A stretch of DNA of 64,000 bases from Scilla litardierei (Eukaryota; Streptophyta; Magnoliopsida; Asparagales; Asparagaceae): NCBI GenBank assembly GCA_030789695.1, contig CM061132.1:34434418-34498417 (forward strand), in the 5' to 3' direction. The translations under genes were made by a program, and so were the position numbers. The notes beneath the pieces were generated by a model. It was given only the letters and a program-made list of their open reading frames with translations, ran no database searches and was not told where the DNA came from. Below are positions 43,075 through 55,314 of this stretch, in pieces (the first letter of the stretch is position 1; each line of letters begins with the position of its first letter).

Positions 43075-45304
43075 ATGTCTGCCAACGACAACAAGACCGT
43101 TCGTCCACTTGCAGATTACAGCACCTTCAGGAACCATGAAGGAGCGTCTTCGGTGATGGAAGGACACTCCTCAACGAGGCCTCCCTTCTTCAACGGTACC
43201 AACTACGGGTACTGGAAATGCCGGATGGAAACTCTCCTCCGGAGTGCTTCACTATGGAGAGCCACGATGAAGGAGTATGTCGAGCCCGCCGAAGAAGATT
43301 TCGAGAAGTGGACTACCGCGGAGGTCGCCCCGGAGGTAAGCAATGCCAAGGCAATGAACGCCTTGCAATGTGCTTTGGAGCCCGAGGACTTCAACAAGAT
43401 ATGCACATGTAAGAGTGCATATCAAATATGGAACTCCCTACTCATCTTGCATGAAGGAACGAGTTGGGTAAGAGACTCTAAACTCGTTGTTGTGAATAAA
43501 GATTACGAATTATTTCATATGCTATGGGGTGAGAAGATGAAGGAGTACTATGCTCGCTTCGTCGACATCACCAACGAGTTGGAGGCTCTTGGTAAGACCT
43601 ACACCCAAAAGGAGAAAGTCTCGAAGATCATCGATGGACTTCCTTCTTGTTGGGAGAAACGTACCTTCGCCATCGTGGAAGGTAATGACATGAAAACATA
43701 TACTGTCGTACAACTAATGGGTACCTTGATGTCTTATGAGGTACGCAAGGATAGCAAGCTAAAGTTGCAGGACAAGATGAAGTCCTACTTGAAGCAAGAC
43801 GAGCCAAAGAAAAAAGGCTATTGCTTTCAAGGCCGCTCCATCAACATCTACATCGACCGATGATGAAGAATCGGAAGAAGAGTTGGACTTGGAATCCATT
43901 GCCCTCATGGCAAAGAAGTTCAACCGGTTCTTCCGGAAAGGTAACTTCAAAAACAAATCGAAGTTTAGTTCTACTAACGCCTCCTCTCCCTTGTGCTTTA
44001 AATGCAACAAGCCAGGACACATGAAAGCGGATTGTCCTCAAAATAAGCAAAAGGAGAAGTGGAAGGCGTCGAAGTTCGACAAGTCCAAGAAGTACAAGAA
44101 AGGGTACACGAAAGGGCTTGTCGGGACATTCACCGACTCCGAGGATTCCTCTAGCGGAGAGTCAGACGATGAGCAAGTGGAGCAAGCACACACGTGCTTC
44201 ATGGCTAAAGAGGAGCAAGATAAAGATTCCTCCTCCGATGATAGCGACAATGAAGGCGACGATGATGTAACAATGGATGACCTTAGAAATGCTAATGAGT
44301 AATTATGGTCTAAATACACTAAATTAGTAAATATATATACTAAAGTAAAAGATGATTTAGCTAGCATACAAACCTCGCCTAAACCTATCATCACCAACAA
44401 CGACACCGTTGTTGAAGGTTTGAGAAATGAGATTGTAAATCTCAAGTCTCAAATTGAACATGTACATATTGAGGAATCGGATGAACATGAGATAGCGGAT
44501 TTGACTTCTCGGAACTCAACTTTGAGTATCGAGAATGAGAATCTCAAATCGCGTGTTTATGCACTCACATCGCAAGTATCCACTTTGGATGCTTCGATGC
44601 GTTCTCTCACCGAGAAATATGAGTGCACATTAGGCCGAATTAATAAATTCAATAAGGTTAAGGACCATTTGGATAACATCCTAAATGACTTACTTCCGGC
44701 CAATCACCACATTGGCTTGGGGTATAAGATGGGAAGTTCGTCCAAATCGGCCACTACCTTTGTTAGGCCAACTTTCGGTGACTCTACGAGTGGTAGCAAA
44801 CACTCTATTGGTAGTTCATCTACCAATGGTGCTTCCACCTCGTACACACCCTCATTTGGAAACAAACACACTTTGGGTGGACCTCCAAAGAAGGGTCATG
44901 CTTACATGTACACCAATACCATGCCACATAGGAACACACGTCCTACTCCACATGCTCACACATATGATGAGTTTTATGCACCACATCCACGGGCATGTGC
45001 ACACAATGTGAGACACCCTCACGCACGTGTTCCTCCACATGCATATGTTCACCCACATCATCATATGAATAAATATCATCATGTTCCATATGCCTATCCA
45101 CGACATGCATCACGTAGAAATCAACAACGCATGCATGCTCCCAATAGGATTAGGGCTCCCAAAATCTTCACTATTTGGAGCCCAAAGGACACAAGCATGA
45201 ATGAAAAACAAGTTTACATGAATGCTTATTTCATGAATGTCGTGCATAGTGATAATTATGTGGGGAAGTCTAAGTCCAATTGGACTTGGCTTCCAAAGGT
45301 CTAA
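43075..45304 (+). pseudogene. Sirevirus B gag, frameshift and nonsense
   Basis: Same plan as Gag of A: MSANDNKTVRP start, FFNGTNYGYWKCRMET, CCHC knuckle CFKCNKPGHMKADC near 43993-44034, acidic part, coiled coil and His-rich tail ending WTWLPKV. An extra base near 43818 breaks the frame after DEPKKK, and TAA at 44300-44302 replaces a Gln codon found in A. The N-terminal region that is shifted in A is intact here. Confidence 0.9.
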
Positions 45305-45358
45305 TCTTTTTGGACCCAATGACCTTGGGTACCATGATACGATATTTTTTATCTTTAG
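45299..45358 (+). other. putative 60-nt mini-intron between gag and pol (Sirevirus B)
   Basis: Begins GTCTAATC after CCAAAG and ends TTTTTTATCTTTAG before GTACTCAAG. In the gag frame it holds four stops (TAA, TGA, TGA, TAG). Excision joins LPK to [13 protein letters not shown] and the protease in frame. Homologous to 10797-10855 in A. Confidence 0.45.
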
Positions 45359-48300
45359 GTACTCAAGAAAAAGAAACGGAGCAACAAATCAAAATTTAGC
45401 TCCAAGAATAATTGGATACTCGATAGCGGGTGTTCAAAACACATGACGGGTGACGCTCAATTGCTCTCCGGAGTGGTGCCCATTGCAAATGGAAACCGGG
45501 TAGTCTTTGGAGGCAACGTGAGCGGAACCATCATAGGTGTTGGAAAAGTGGGTAATCCTTCTAAACCACTTATAAGTGATGTTTACCTTGTTAGAGGATT
45601 AAACCACAATCTTATTTCAATAAGTCAACTTTGTGACAAATGTTACAAAGTTAGCTTTGCGAAAGGAATGTGCCATATTTTAAGAAAAGATAATAATGAA
45701 TTATTGATTTCCGGCACACGCCATAAGGATATATATATCCTAGATCTTCCAAGATCACATGAACAATGTCTCATTGCCAACACAAGTGAACAACACTTAT
45801 GGCATCGACGTTTTGGTCGTGTGAACTTTGGAACACTCTTTAAGCTTTCCAAGTTAAATTCTATTAGAGGCTTCCCTAAGCTTGTCTTTCAAAAGAAAAG
45901 CTTTTGTGACTCGTGTCAACGAGGCAAGCTTCCAAAATCTTCATTTAAACCTAAGAAAAGCATTTCATCTAAGCGGCCACTAGAGCTATTACATCTAGAT
46001 TTATTTGGGCCAACTAGAGTTGCTTCATTAGGAAATGCACGATATGGACTTGTCATCGTTGATGACTTTTCTAGATTTACTTGGGTATTTTCCTTAAGTA
46101 ATAAAAATGATGCTTTTGAAAACTTCACAATTTTTGTTAAGAAAGTACAAAATCTCATTGGAACCACCATTGTCACTATTCGCAGTGATCATGGAGGGGA
46201 ATTTGAGAATGAGTCTTTCTCAACTTTTTGTGATGAAGTTGGTATTACACACACCTTTTCATTCCCTCGCGCACCTCCTCAAAATGGTGTTGTTGAGAGA
46301 AATAATAGGACGCTAGTGGAATGTGCTCGCACTATGCTTGATGATAGCCAACTTGGCCATCAATTTTGGACGGAAGCGGTACATACCGCTTGCTATGTGT
46401 TTAATAGGATACTTTTGAGGCCCAGCACCAAACAAACTTGTTATGAATTGTTGTTTGGTAGATTGCCTCACGTTAAACATTTTCGTGTTTTTGGTGCAAA
46501 ATGTTTTATTAAAAACACGTATGGTAGTTTGGACAAATTTGATCCAAGATCCGATGGAGGGATATTTGTTGGATATTCCTCCCGTAGCAAAGCCTACCGG
46601 ATATACAACAAACGAACCTCAACGATCGAGGAATCTCTTCATGTTTCATTTAATGAAGGTTTTGTCCCTACTAGAATTACTAATGATGATGACTCCATGG
46701 ATGTCTTATGTGATTCAATTGGTAATTCTAATTCTATTGATTCTATTGATACTAACCCGACTAATGAATCTTTTGAGAATGTTCCTAGTGATCAGGGAAT
46801 TCCCAAACGACTTCATACCGTTCGTGACCATCCTCATGAGCAAGTCATTGGCAATATTCATGATAGTGTCAAGACGAGATCTCAAGTCAACTACTTCGCT
46901 CATTGTGCCTTTGCCTCCTCGATTGAGCCAAAGAATATTAACGAAGCGTGCGAAGATAGTGCTTGGATCCTTGCCATGGAGGAGGAACTCATTCAATTCG
47001 AGAGGAATGAAGTTTGGGAGCTTGTTCCATTGCCATCGAAGAACCACACCGTTATAGGAAGGAAGTGGATTTTCAAGAACAAGACCGACGAAAACCAAGT
47101 CGTCGTCCGGAACAAAGCTCGTTTAGTAGCTCAAGGCTATCGGCAAGAGGAATGTATTGATTTCGAAGAATCCTTTGCTACGGTAGCTAGATTAGAATCT
47201 ATTAGATTATTGTTATCTTTTGCATGCCATAAAGATTTTAAACTCTTTGTTAATCCAAAAAAAAGATTTTAAACTCTTTCAAATGGATGTTAAAAGTGCG
47301 TTTTTAAACGGAGATGTTGTTGAGGAAGTTTATGTTTCTCAACCTCCGGGTTTTATAAATGAAAAATTCCCAAACCATGTTTTCAAACTTAAGAAAGCAC
47401 TTTACGGTTTGAGACAAGCTCCTCGAGCTTGGTATGACCGTTTAAAGAATTTTCTTTTGGATTTAGGTTTTAAAATGGGAGAAGTTGATTCCACATTATT
47501 TGTTAAGTATTCGAATAATGATATAATTTTAGTTCAAATTTATGTTGATGATATCATTTTCGGTGCTACTAACTTCACTCTTTGCGAAGAGTTTTCTAAT
47601 GTGATGAAGGATCAATTTGAGATGAGCCACATGGGTGAGCTCAAATATTTCTTAGGTCTCCAAATTCTCCAAATGAACGATGCAATCTTCATCCACCAAA
47701 CCAAGTACACGGTGGAGTTGCTAAAGCGATTTGGAATGGAGAATGCCTCCGGGAAGAAGACTCCAATGAGCACGACTACACATCTTGATAAGGATACGGG
47801 CGGGAAAGATGTAGACATTCGTCTATATCGAGGTATGATAGGTAGTTTACTATATCTTACCGCAAGTAGGCTCGATATAATGTTTGCCGTATGTGTATGT
47901 GCTCGTTATCAGTCTCAACCTAAGGAATCTCACTTAGTAGCGGTAAAACGTATTTTCCGTTATTTAAGTTACACACTTGATTTTGGATTACTTTATCCAA
48001 AATATAGCACATATGAGTTAATCTCATATAGTGACGCAGATTATGCGGGATGCAAATCCGACAGGAAAAGCACTAGTGGCACTTGCCATTTTATAGGAAA
48101 TTCTCTTGTCTCTTGGTTTTCCAAGAAGCAGAATTCCATATCACTTTCAACCACCGAGGCAGAATATATTGCCGCCGGTGCCGCGTGTGCTCAGGTTCTT
48201 TGGATGAGACACACTCTTAAAGACTTTGGTATAAACTGTGATACTTGACCTATCATGGTGGACAACCAAAGTGCAATATGTCTCTCAAAGAATCTGGTAC

Positions 48301-48491
48301 ACCATTCCCGTTCTAAATACATAGATGTCCGACACCATTTCTTAGATGATCATGTTGCTAAAAAGGACATCATATTAGTGTACGTTGAAACCCAGAAGCA
48401 AATCGCCGATATTTTCACGAAACCCCTAAAGGAAGAATCCTTTGTGTGGTTGCGTCGAGAATTGGGGATTATGGGTGAATCCGAGATTTAG
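45359..48491 (+). pseudogene. Sirevirus B pol, 31-nt insertion and nonsense
   Basis: Protease DSG, integrase, RT (YVDDIIFG) and RNase H are all recognisable. Damage: the second His of the integrase HHCC finger is Arg (HRRFGR); a 31-nt insertion at about 47247-47280 repeats agattttaaactcttt with filler and shifts the frame just before [15 protein letters not shown] at 48246-48248 replaces the Cys codon of A in RNase H. Integrase D, D, E residues remain. Confidence 0.9.
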
Positions 48492-48739
48492 GATTCATAT
48501 TTTGTTCAATAATCTTGCATGCTATTCAATTTCGTTATATTTGCACATGCTTGATGTATTGGGATTTTCTGGATTTTTGGTTGAATTTTCGGAATTTATG
48601 CTCGATTTATTCATGAACGTCAATTCTAAGATTTTTGATGTTTAATGGGGTAGTATAATGATTAATGAGAGTTTTACGATGTTTCGTCCAAGTGCGATTA
48701 GGAGAGAACTCACAATTTCAAATTCTAAAATTTTTGAAC

Positions 48740-49020
48740 TCTGTTAGTCGGTTCATGTTCATTGACCGACCGACTAGATTGTGTTCTAGTCGGTCAGTGA
48801 ATGAACTCAGACCGACTAACTCAAGCCCTAAATTTGGCTTCAGTTACTGTTTGCACTTAGTCGGTTCAAGCTCATTGGCCGACCTACTAGATTGTCATCT
48901 AGTCGGTCAGCGCTTGAACTGTGACCGACTAAATGCATCGGGGACTGTTTGGTCTTTTCGACTTCCGATCGATTTATATCCATTCTAACCGACTTATTCT
49001 CCTTCTAGTCGGTTCGTAGT
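48740..49020 (+). promoter_or_regulatory. internal palindrome pair ahead of ORF3 in Sirevirus B
   Basis: Palindromes at 48768-48795 and 48881-48908 are 113 bp apart, the LTR period. Further half-sites occur to 49010. A CT-rich leader with ctagggtt motifs follows to the ORF3 ATG at 49281. cgatttatatcc at 48971-48982 is a weak TATA candidate not kept in A. Confidence 0.55.
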
Positions 49021-49280
49021 CTCTTCTCCAACCCCCAAAACCCCCGAGCCCCTTCGAATTCCTCCTCTTCTCTGGCCATTTTCCATCACTTGCGTCAGTT
49101 CTCCGGCCGTCGATCTTCCCTAGGGTATCTATCTTCCCTCTCTTTCAGCTGTTTAGGTTTCTAGGGTTTTGATTTCAGCTCTTAGACCTAGGGTTATCTC
49201 GTTTTCTTTCCATTTAGGGTTGTGCTAGGGTTTGTTCGATTCGATTTCTAGTTTGATTTCGTGCGTGTCTTGTCTCGCTT

Positions 49281-50830
49281 ATGGCAAAGACACGCATCCC
49301 GATCGATTCTACTCGTCCGTCACCCATGACCGTCGATTCACCGCCTACGGACCCCCCGCAACCCAAACACCGATCTAAGACCACCCATCCATTGTCGTCG
49401 TCGCCTCCTCTTAAGAAGAAGAGGACGGCGATCGCCAAGCCTAGATCTCAGCCTAGGAAGCAGCCCGTCTCTCCAGCTTCATTCCGTGCACCCACTCCTC
49501 CTGATGATTCCGACACGGAATATATACCTGAGACCGAGCCTAGCCATATGGATCCTACTCCTCCACCTCGATCTAGCACCCGTCAGCCTAAGGGGAAGGC
49601 TCCGATGCCAGTTGGCGGTGTCGATATCTCGCTATGTCGCGATGACCCTTTGTGTCTCGCGGCATACAACCGTATCGAACACTGCCCGCTGCTGTTGGAG
49701 CACTTCGTTCAGTTCTCCGACTTCCCAGGCCTTGCCGATCTCCTATCCTATAGTGGACTTCTCGATTATCTTCGCTTTGACCCTAAGGCAAATCCACATC
49801 CATATCATCGCCTTGTCAAGCTGTTTTATGCAAACCGTGTCCGGGGTCAGTACGACGAGACCCACTCTATTGAGACGACTGTCTTGGGGACACCGATTGT
49901 CCTCACGGCAGAAATCTTAGGGGAGTTGATTGGTGTCTTCTCGTCTGGCCTCCTCCCTTTCGATATCTCCGTCGATGATATTTCTGAGCTAGATCAGGTG
50001 ATGCTCGCCGAAATTTTCCACGTCATCCCTCCTGCCATGATTGGCGTCACATCCAAATCCTTCAAGCCCAACGCTTGGGTCTTGAATCTGATCTTGAAGT
50101 CGTGCCTCCTTTCGAAGTACGGCTCATCTTCCTTGCCTTCCCAGCCATTCCTTAAACTCATATACGCTCTTTTCATGGGGAGCGAGATCAATTGGGCACG
50201 GATCATTCTCAACAAGATGGACTCTTTCGAATGTATTCGAAAGTCCACCAAGTCGGCCCACATTCCGTATCCATGCCTATGACTCTCGTCTTCCGTCACT
50301 TCCATGTCCCTCTTCCTCCTGACGATGAGCGTCCCCTCGGTCCCCCTCTGAATGCGACGGCCGTCAAGAAGTCTCTTGCGACGCTTCGTCATGTTCAGAG
50401 GACGACCCCTTCTGCTTCAGCCTCTGCCTCAGCTGCTCCTGGTCCCTCTCCCACTCTTGCTGAGCTTGCACATTCGTTGAAACGTGTAGAGTCTCGTTGT
50501 GCTCGATCTGAGGAGATTCTCGCTCGCATCGCATCTCACTTGGGGATTGATATCCCACCGTCAGTTTCTGACGAGGATGAGTTGGATGAGGATGAGATCT
50601 AGGAGCTTGCTCGTTCTGTTACTGCTCGTGCCCCTGAGGATACTTCTGGTGCTGCTGCTTTGTCTGCCGGTGACCCCGAGAGCACACCTGGTGCCACCAT
50701 ACCTGCGGTGGATACTTCGTCTGGTGCTCCCGAGGCCACTCCCGTCGCTCCCGTTGACACTCCTGCCGTCACAGTGACCACTCCTCTTGCAGAGCCTGCT
50801 GCTGCTGCAGATCCTCCCGCTGCCTCCTGA
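49281..50830 (+). pseudogene. Sirevirus B third ORF, broken
   Basis: Same protein as ORF3 of A: basic Pro-rich N terminus (PPLKKKRTAIAKPR), GGVDISLCRDDPLCLAAYN, LVKLFYANRVRGQYDETHS, LIYALFMGSEINWARII, acidic SDEDELDEDEI and an Ala/Thr/Pro tail. One base is missing near 50279, ending the first frame after IPYPCL; the second frame continues to TAG at 50600-50602, which stands where A has Glu, and the tail runs to TGA at 50828-50830. Confidence 0.8.
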
Positions 50831-51460
50831 GCTTCTCTGAGGACTCTCTTGTGCACTTTGGATGATTTATGTAGTGAGAGAGAGAGTTGGATAGGATAGT
50901 GTGGGTGGTTATGATATTTTGATGTATTTTGATTTATTTTTGGTGTTATGATGCTACATTTGTGATGTATGATCTTTTTGATATCGGTGTGATACATGTT
51001 GTATTTTGTGCTTCGATCTGAGGATCGTTTCTATGTATGTTGGCGATGTATGATTTTGATGTATCCCTATTTCACACATATATATATACATCGTTGTTGA
51101 CATTTCACTCTCTTGTGCACATTATATTTCTGTCTCTGATATTGCCTTCGTCGCTCGACGATAATAACTTGGTTAAATAGAAATTATTTCTATGAAAACA
51201 TAGAATTATTTTCCATGCACTAAATTAACCAAGAATGTTGATATTGGAGAGTATATTCCATAACTCAATTCGTAAAATTAATTTGAGTTTTGATGATTTT
51301 ATTTATCGATTTTCGACTTTGGTCTCATTGACACGCTTTGATTTTCTTCGTATTTTTCTTTGGTGTCATTTGGACCGTGGTCGTATTCTACGACTCCCGT
51401 GTTTTTATTTGAAGCCATTGTTGTTGTCGTTGATCTCCTCCCGCTCTTTTTGCTGATGCC

Positions 51461-51757
51461 AAAGGGGGAGAGATATAATAATGACGATGAGCTAAATGAT
51501 AATTTAAGCATTTTTCCAATAATCTAATTTGATATGTTAGATTCATGGGGAGTTAAGATATAAAAATGGATTTCAAATCCGATATTTCAATAATTGAATT
51601 CTCAATTTTTACTTTACTCGTCTGCTTGATGCGTATGATTAATATTTTATTTTGGAATTAACGTGTCATCAATGCAGGGGGAGTAAGTAAATTTCATTTG
51701 AATCATTATTTTTTATTATTATTTATGTTGGTTTGTCATCACCAAAAAGGGGGAGAA
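51461..51757 (+). other. multiple polypurine tracts of Sirevirus B
   Basis: AAAGGGGGAG at 51461-51470, AGGGGGAG near 51676-51683 and AAAAAGGGGGAGAA at 51744-51757, abutting the 3' LTR; a weaker tggggag run lies near 51546. Matches the set in A. Confidence 0.75.
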
Positions 51758-53495
51758 TGTTGAGTATTGGACTCCCCGGATTTGGTTTTGGATGATGAAC
51801 AAACATAAATATATTGTGAACTAACTCTTTGTGAGCGCAGTTATGGAGATCATCGCCAAACTTCTATGAACATCCAAAGCGACGTCTCGAGACTTCTCAA
51901 AGCGTGTGATCGTATGTCTAAATCTTCGTTGAAGCTCAAGGACCATTATTGAAGTCATGAAGATTCGATTGAAGCTTTTGAAGACGGTTCGTCAAGTTTA
52001 TTTATTGTCTTCTAGCTTCTTTTCGTAGAATGTTAAGCCTTGAGTAGGTCTTACGTTTTAATCTTCATAACGCTCATATCTTAGAGCTAAGATCTTAGTA
52101 GAAGTCCATACGAACTTTTCCGAAGCTTCGTGCTTCGATTCGCGACTTCTTGTGCATGTTAGTTGGTTCAAGAAGAAGAACCAACCGACTAGATGGTGAT
52201 CTAGTCGGTCAGCAAAGCTTCTTGAACTGACTAGTTTGCCTTCTCAATTTCTAGCTCAGTTACTGTTTACAGTTAGTCGGTCAAAGAAGGTTCACCGACC
52301 GACTAGTTGTGAAACTAGTCGGTTAAGAATCCTTCTTAGACCGATTAGTTGAACTTCCATTTTTGAGCCTGAGCTACTGTTTATCGTTAGTCAGTCTATG
52401 TACATTTGTCGACCGACTAGTTGATGAACTAGTCGGTCAACATTTGTTCTTGGACCGACTAATTCAACTTCTATTCAGACTAGTTTGTTTCTTCTATTAG
52501 TCAGTCAAAGAACACTCACCGACCGACTAGTTGTGAAACTAGTCGGTTGGCAAGTCTTCTTGGACCGATTAGTTCTTTAAGTCTGAACTTCATCTATTCA
52601 CTGTTCACCTCTTAGTCGGTTCATGTTGAATCACCGACCGACTAGTTGATGAACTAGTCGGTCAGTGATCCTTCTTTCACCGACTAGTTTGCTTCAGAAT
52701 AGAGCCGTTGAAGCATTAAATGCCACGATTTTTGCTCTCTCTTTCCTCTATCCTATATATACTTGGAGTGCTGCATTCATTGCATTCAAGGCTGATATTA
52801 AGAGAAGTTTAGAGATCAAAAGAGAAGCATTCAATCTCATTCAAAGCTCATTCATTTCTCATCTTGAATCTCTCCCTCACTCTTATTTCAAAAGAGAGAT
52901 TCATTGATTGTGAGCCTTCTAAGCCAAGAGCTTGATCCAAGGTCACCAACATCCACCTAAGACTCCATTGCTGGTCAATATCTTGGAGCTAGGGTTTGGT
53001 GCCTTCATCTTCCCCAAAATCCTCATTTGCCCTAATTCGTAAGTATACTCAAGGCATAGGATTTTGTCAGTAAGCAATTTCGTATTTCATTTACTTTCAT
53101 ATTGTAAGTGTTTTACTCTCGGTTGTGAGAGTTTGTTTGTGATCCCGGTTTGTGGGAGCCACATTTCGATTTGTGTAGGATTTGATCTTGTAGAGGTTTC
53201 TACAAGAATTTCATAGTGCAAATCTTGAGTTAGGGATTCTAACTCAAGTATCCGGAGGGGATCCGGGTGGTTGGGACGTAGGATCACCGGGAACAAGTCA
53301 GGGAGACTTGGGTGGATCCGAACCCGTTAAATTGCTTGTTTGCGATTGCTAATTCTTTGTTGTCATTATTTACATTTCCGCATTTCCGCATTGTTGGTTG
53401 AGTTTGCAAGATAATTAGGAATTATCTTCTTAATTATTTTAAAGTACTATTCACCCCCCTCTAGTACTTGTGCAGTAGCTTAGTAGGACATTACA
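51758..53495 (+). repeat. 3' LTR of Sirevirus B
   Basis: Partner of 41310-43047, TATA at 52754-52761, ended by the ATCAC duplication. Confidence 0.93.
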
Positions 53496-53519
53496 ATCAC
53501 AATTATATCAAAATATCAT

Positions 53520-54976
53520 TGTTAGGTATTGAGTCACCACCAATATATGTTCCGATAATGAGCAAACATATTTGTTGTGCTAATACTTATGAATGCATAT
53601 ACAAGGAGAAGAACAAAGCTTAGGTGTGTTTGATCTGGATCTAAGCCGAGCACGGGGGGATGGATAGGCTAAAAATATTCGTGCATTCCATGAACAATCA
53701 CACACAGTTATAAGTACATGCAGAGTAAAAAGTATGCAATCACAGAGTACACGCAGATTTACCCTAGTTTGGTCGTCCCTACGACCAACGTCCAGCCCCC
53801 GAAAGCAAATATTAGATTAATATGTTATCAAGGTACAACTAGAATGAGTCAAGCGCCTAAACTCAACTCTCACTAGTTCGTATGCACTCCCGCATGTTCA
53901 ACACTATCAACCTAATCAGATGCTCTCACTCTTGACAAGTCCCAACTCGTCAAGTCCCCAAAAGCACAATAATGGTAAAGTTTACCCTACAAAGATTGCA
54001 ACTACTACACAAATATAATAATAAAGAGTTTAGAGAATCTCAGTTTGTGTCGTTGTAGTCATATCTGTCAATCAGCTTAGGTCAGATCGTATCTGACAGG
54101 ATGTAGTCACCAACGTCATGTCCTCCTCTGGAACTTGCGGCCTTGGATGTAACCTCCTCTGAAACTTGCACAATATATGAAGACTCCCATATAGAAACTT
54201 GCGGCCATCATGTGTCTTTCCTTCTTGTGTTGCACAATGTGGAGGGAGATGGGTTTTGATGTCTTGCGTAATATGGAGAACTCCTTCCTCTTGGATACTT
54301 GCAGCCTTGGTGAAGTTTGAAGCTAGGATCCTTGGGCTATATTGCGGCCTTGATGTGTGCTTGGGCTATGGAGTTGCGCAAGGTAGTTGTGGCAAGGGGT
54401 CTTGGAGTTTTGGCCTTGGATATAGGAGGTTGCGCAAGGAGATGTTTGTAGCTAATGGATGGACATGAAAGCTTCTACAAGTTGCAGCCTAAGGGAGGAG
54501 TATGGCAATGGAGATAAGAGGTAGGATGCTTTGGCCTTGGAGGTGATTCGGTAATGGAATTGAATTTGAGTAGCTATAGGATTTGAATTGGATCTCATTT
54601 AATCACCTTTGATTTGCATGAGATTCTCCATATCTCTCCATCTTTGACCAAGTCTTCAATTTGCATGGCATTAGGATTTGAATGTTGCACCAATTGATTT
54701 GAATCAATTCAAATATGGATTTGAATCGATTTCTTCCTTATCTTCCCATCTTTGACTTGGTCCAATTTTTGTAGCCATTATCTCCATCTTTGACTTAGTC
54801 CACTTGGCTAATGCATGTCACATTCTCCATTACTTTTACTTAGTCTCTCTTTGCGTATTTGCGAGAGTGCCATTCCTGAAAACACTTAACACACACATTA
54901 AATCGTTCACACATGTTTGTTATCATCAAACACAAAGTCATCGATCGTTGTATCCAACTACACGTTGTATCCAATA
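53520..54976. repeat. Sirevirus-type LTR fragments in opposed orientation
   Basis: At 53520 the plus strand begins TGTTAGGTATTGAGTC with gatgagcaaacata-like text like the LTR start of B. At 54976 the minus strand begins TATTGGATACAACG right after a purine tract (AAAAGGGGGAGAT, 54977-54989), again an LTR start. The region 53750-53830 resembles the R-U5 part of the A LTR read on the minus strand. So most of this is a minus-oriented 3' LTR lacking its end, with a short plus-oriented LTR piece on its left. Confidence 0.5.
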
Positions 54977-55074
54977 ATCTCCCCCTTTTGATAATGACAA
55001 ACCAATATAAGATTTGAGCAATAACGATTCGTATAATATCATCGTGACATGTGTGTGAAGTGTGACAATGGAGG
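54977..55074 (-). other. short internal remnant (polypurine end) of the minus-oriented Sirevirus-like element
   Basis: ctcccccttttgataatgacaaacc matches the purine-tract side of A (ctccccctgtttggtgatgacaaacc). It is cut off by the next LTR. Confidence 0.5.
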
Positions 55075-55242
55075 TGAAGGATTTTAGCGGATTCCTAGGG
55101 CTCTAATCTGTGCACGTCCTAAGTCGGATGTACTACAGAAGCATAACAAAACAACGGAAATAAAAAAAACGCTAAACAATTTAGCGAAGCCCTAAGGAAG
55201 CCAGACCCTTAGCCAGGATCTATGCCGACTTGAGGTGGATCT

Positions 55243-55314
55243 GACCACCCCAAGAGGGTTCTAAGTGACCACCCCAAGAGGGTTCTAAGTGACCACCCCA
55301 AGAGGGTTCTAAGC
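55243..55314. repeat. 24-bp unit repeated three times
   Basis: gaccaccccaagagggttct plus aagt/aagc, three copies in tandem within the U5 side of LTR F. Confidence 0.95.

Larger units (their letters stand above)
41310..53495 (+). mobile_element. Sirevirus B: full-length Ty1/copia retrotransposon, 12.2 kb
   Basis: Two 1738-bp LTRs (TGTTGAGTATTGG...TTACA), PBS, gag, pol, ORF3 and polypurine tracts, flanked by the perfect target duplication ATCAC (41305-41309 and 53496-53500). By eye the LTRs differ at about 37 sites (~2.1%), older than A. Same family as A, opposite orientation. Lesions: +1 shift and a stop in gag, a 31-nt insertion and a stop in pol, a 1-nt deletion and a stop in ORF3. Confidence 0.93.

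Noticed and set aside
52665..52907. 80-codon frame in the 3' LTR of B (also 42241-42459 in the 5' LTR)
   Set aside because: It spans the LTR TATA box and leader and is present only because the two LTRs are copies; no protein family.
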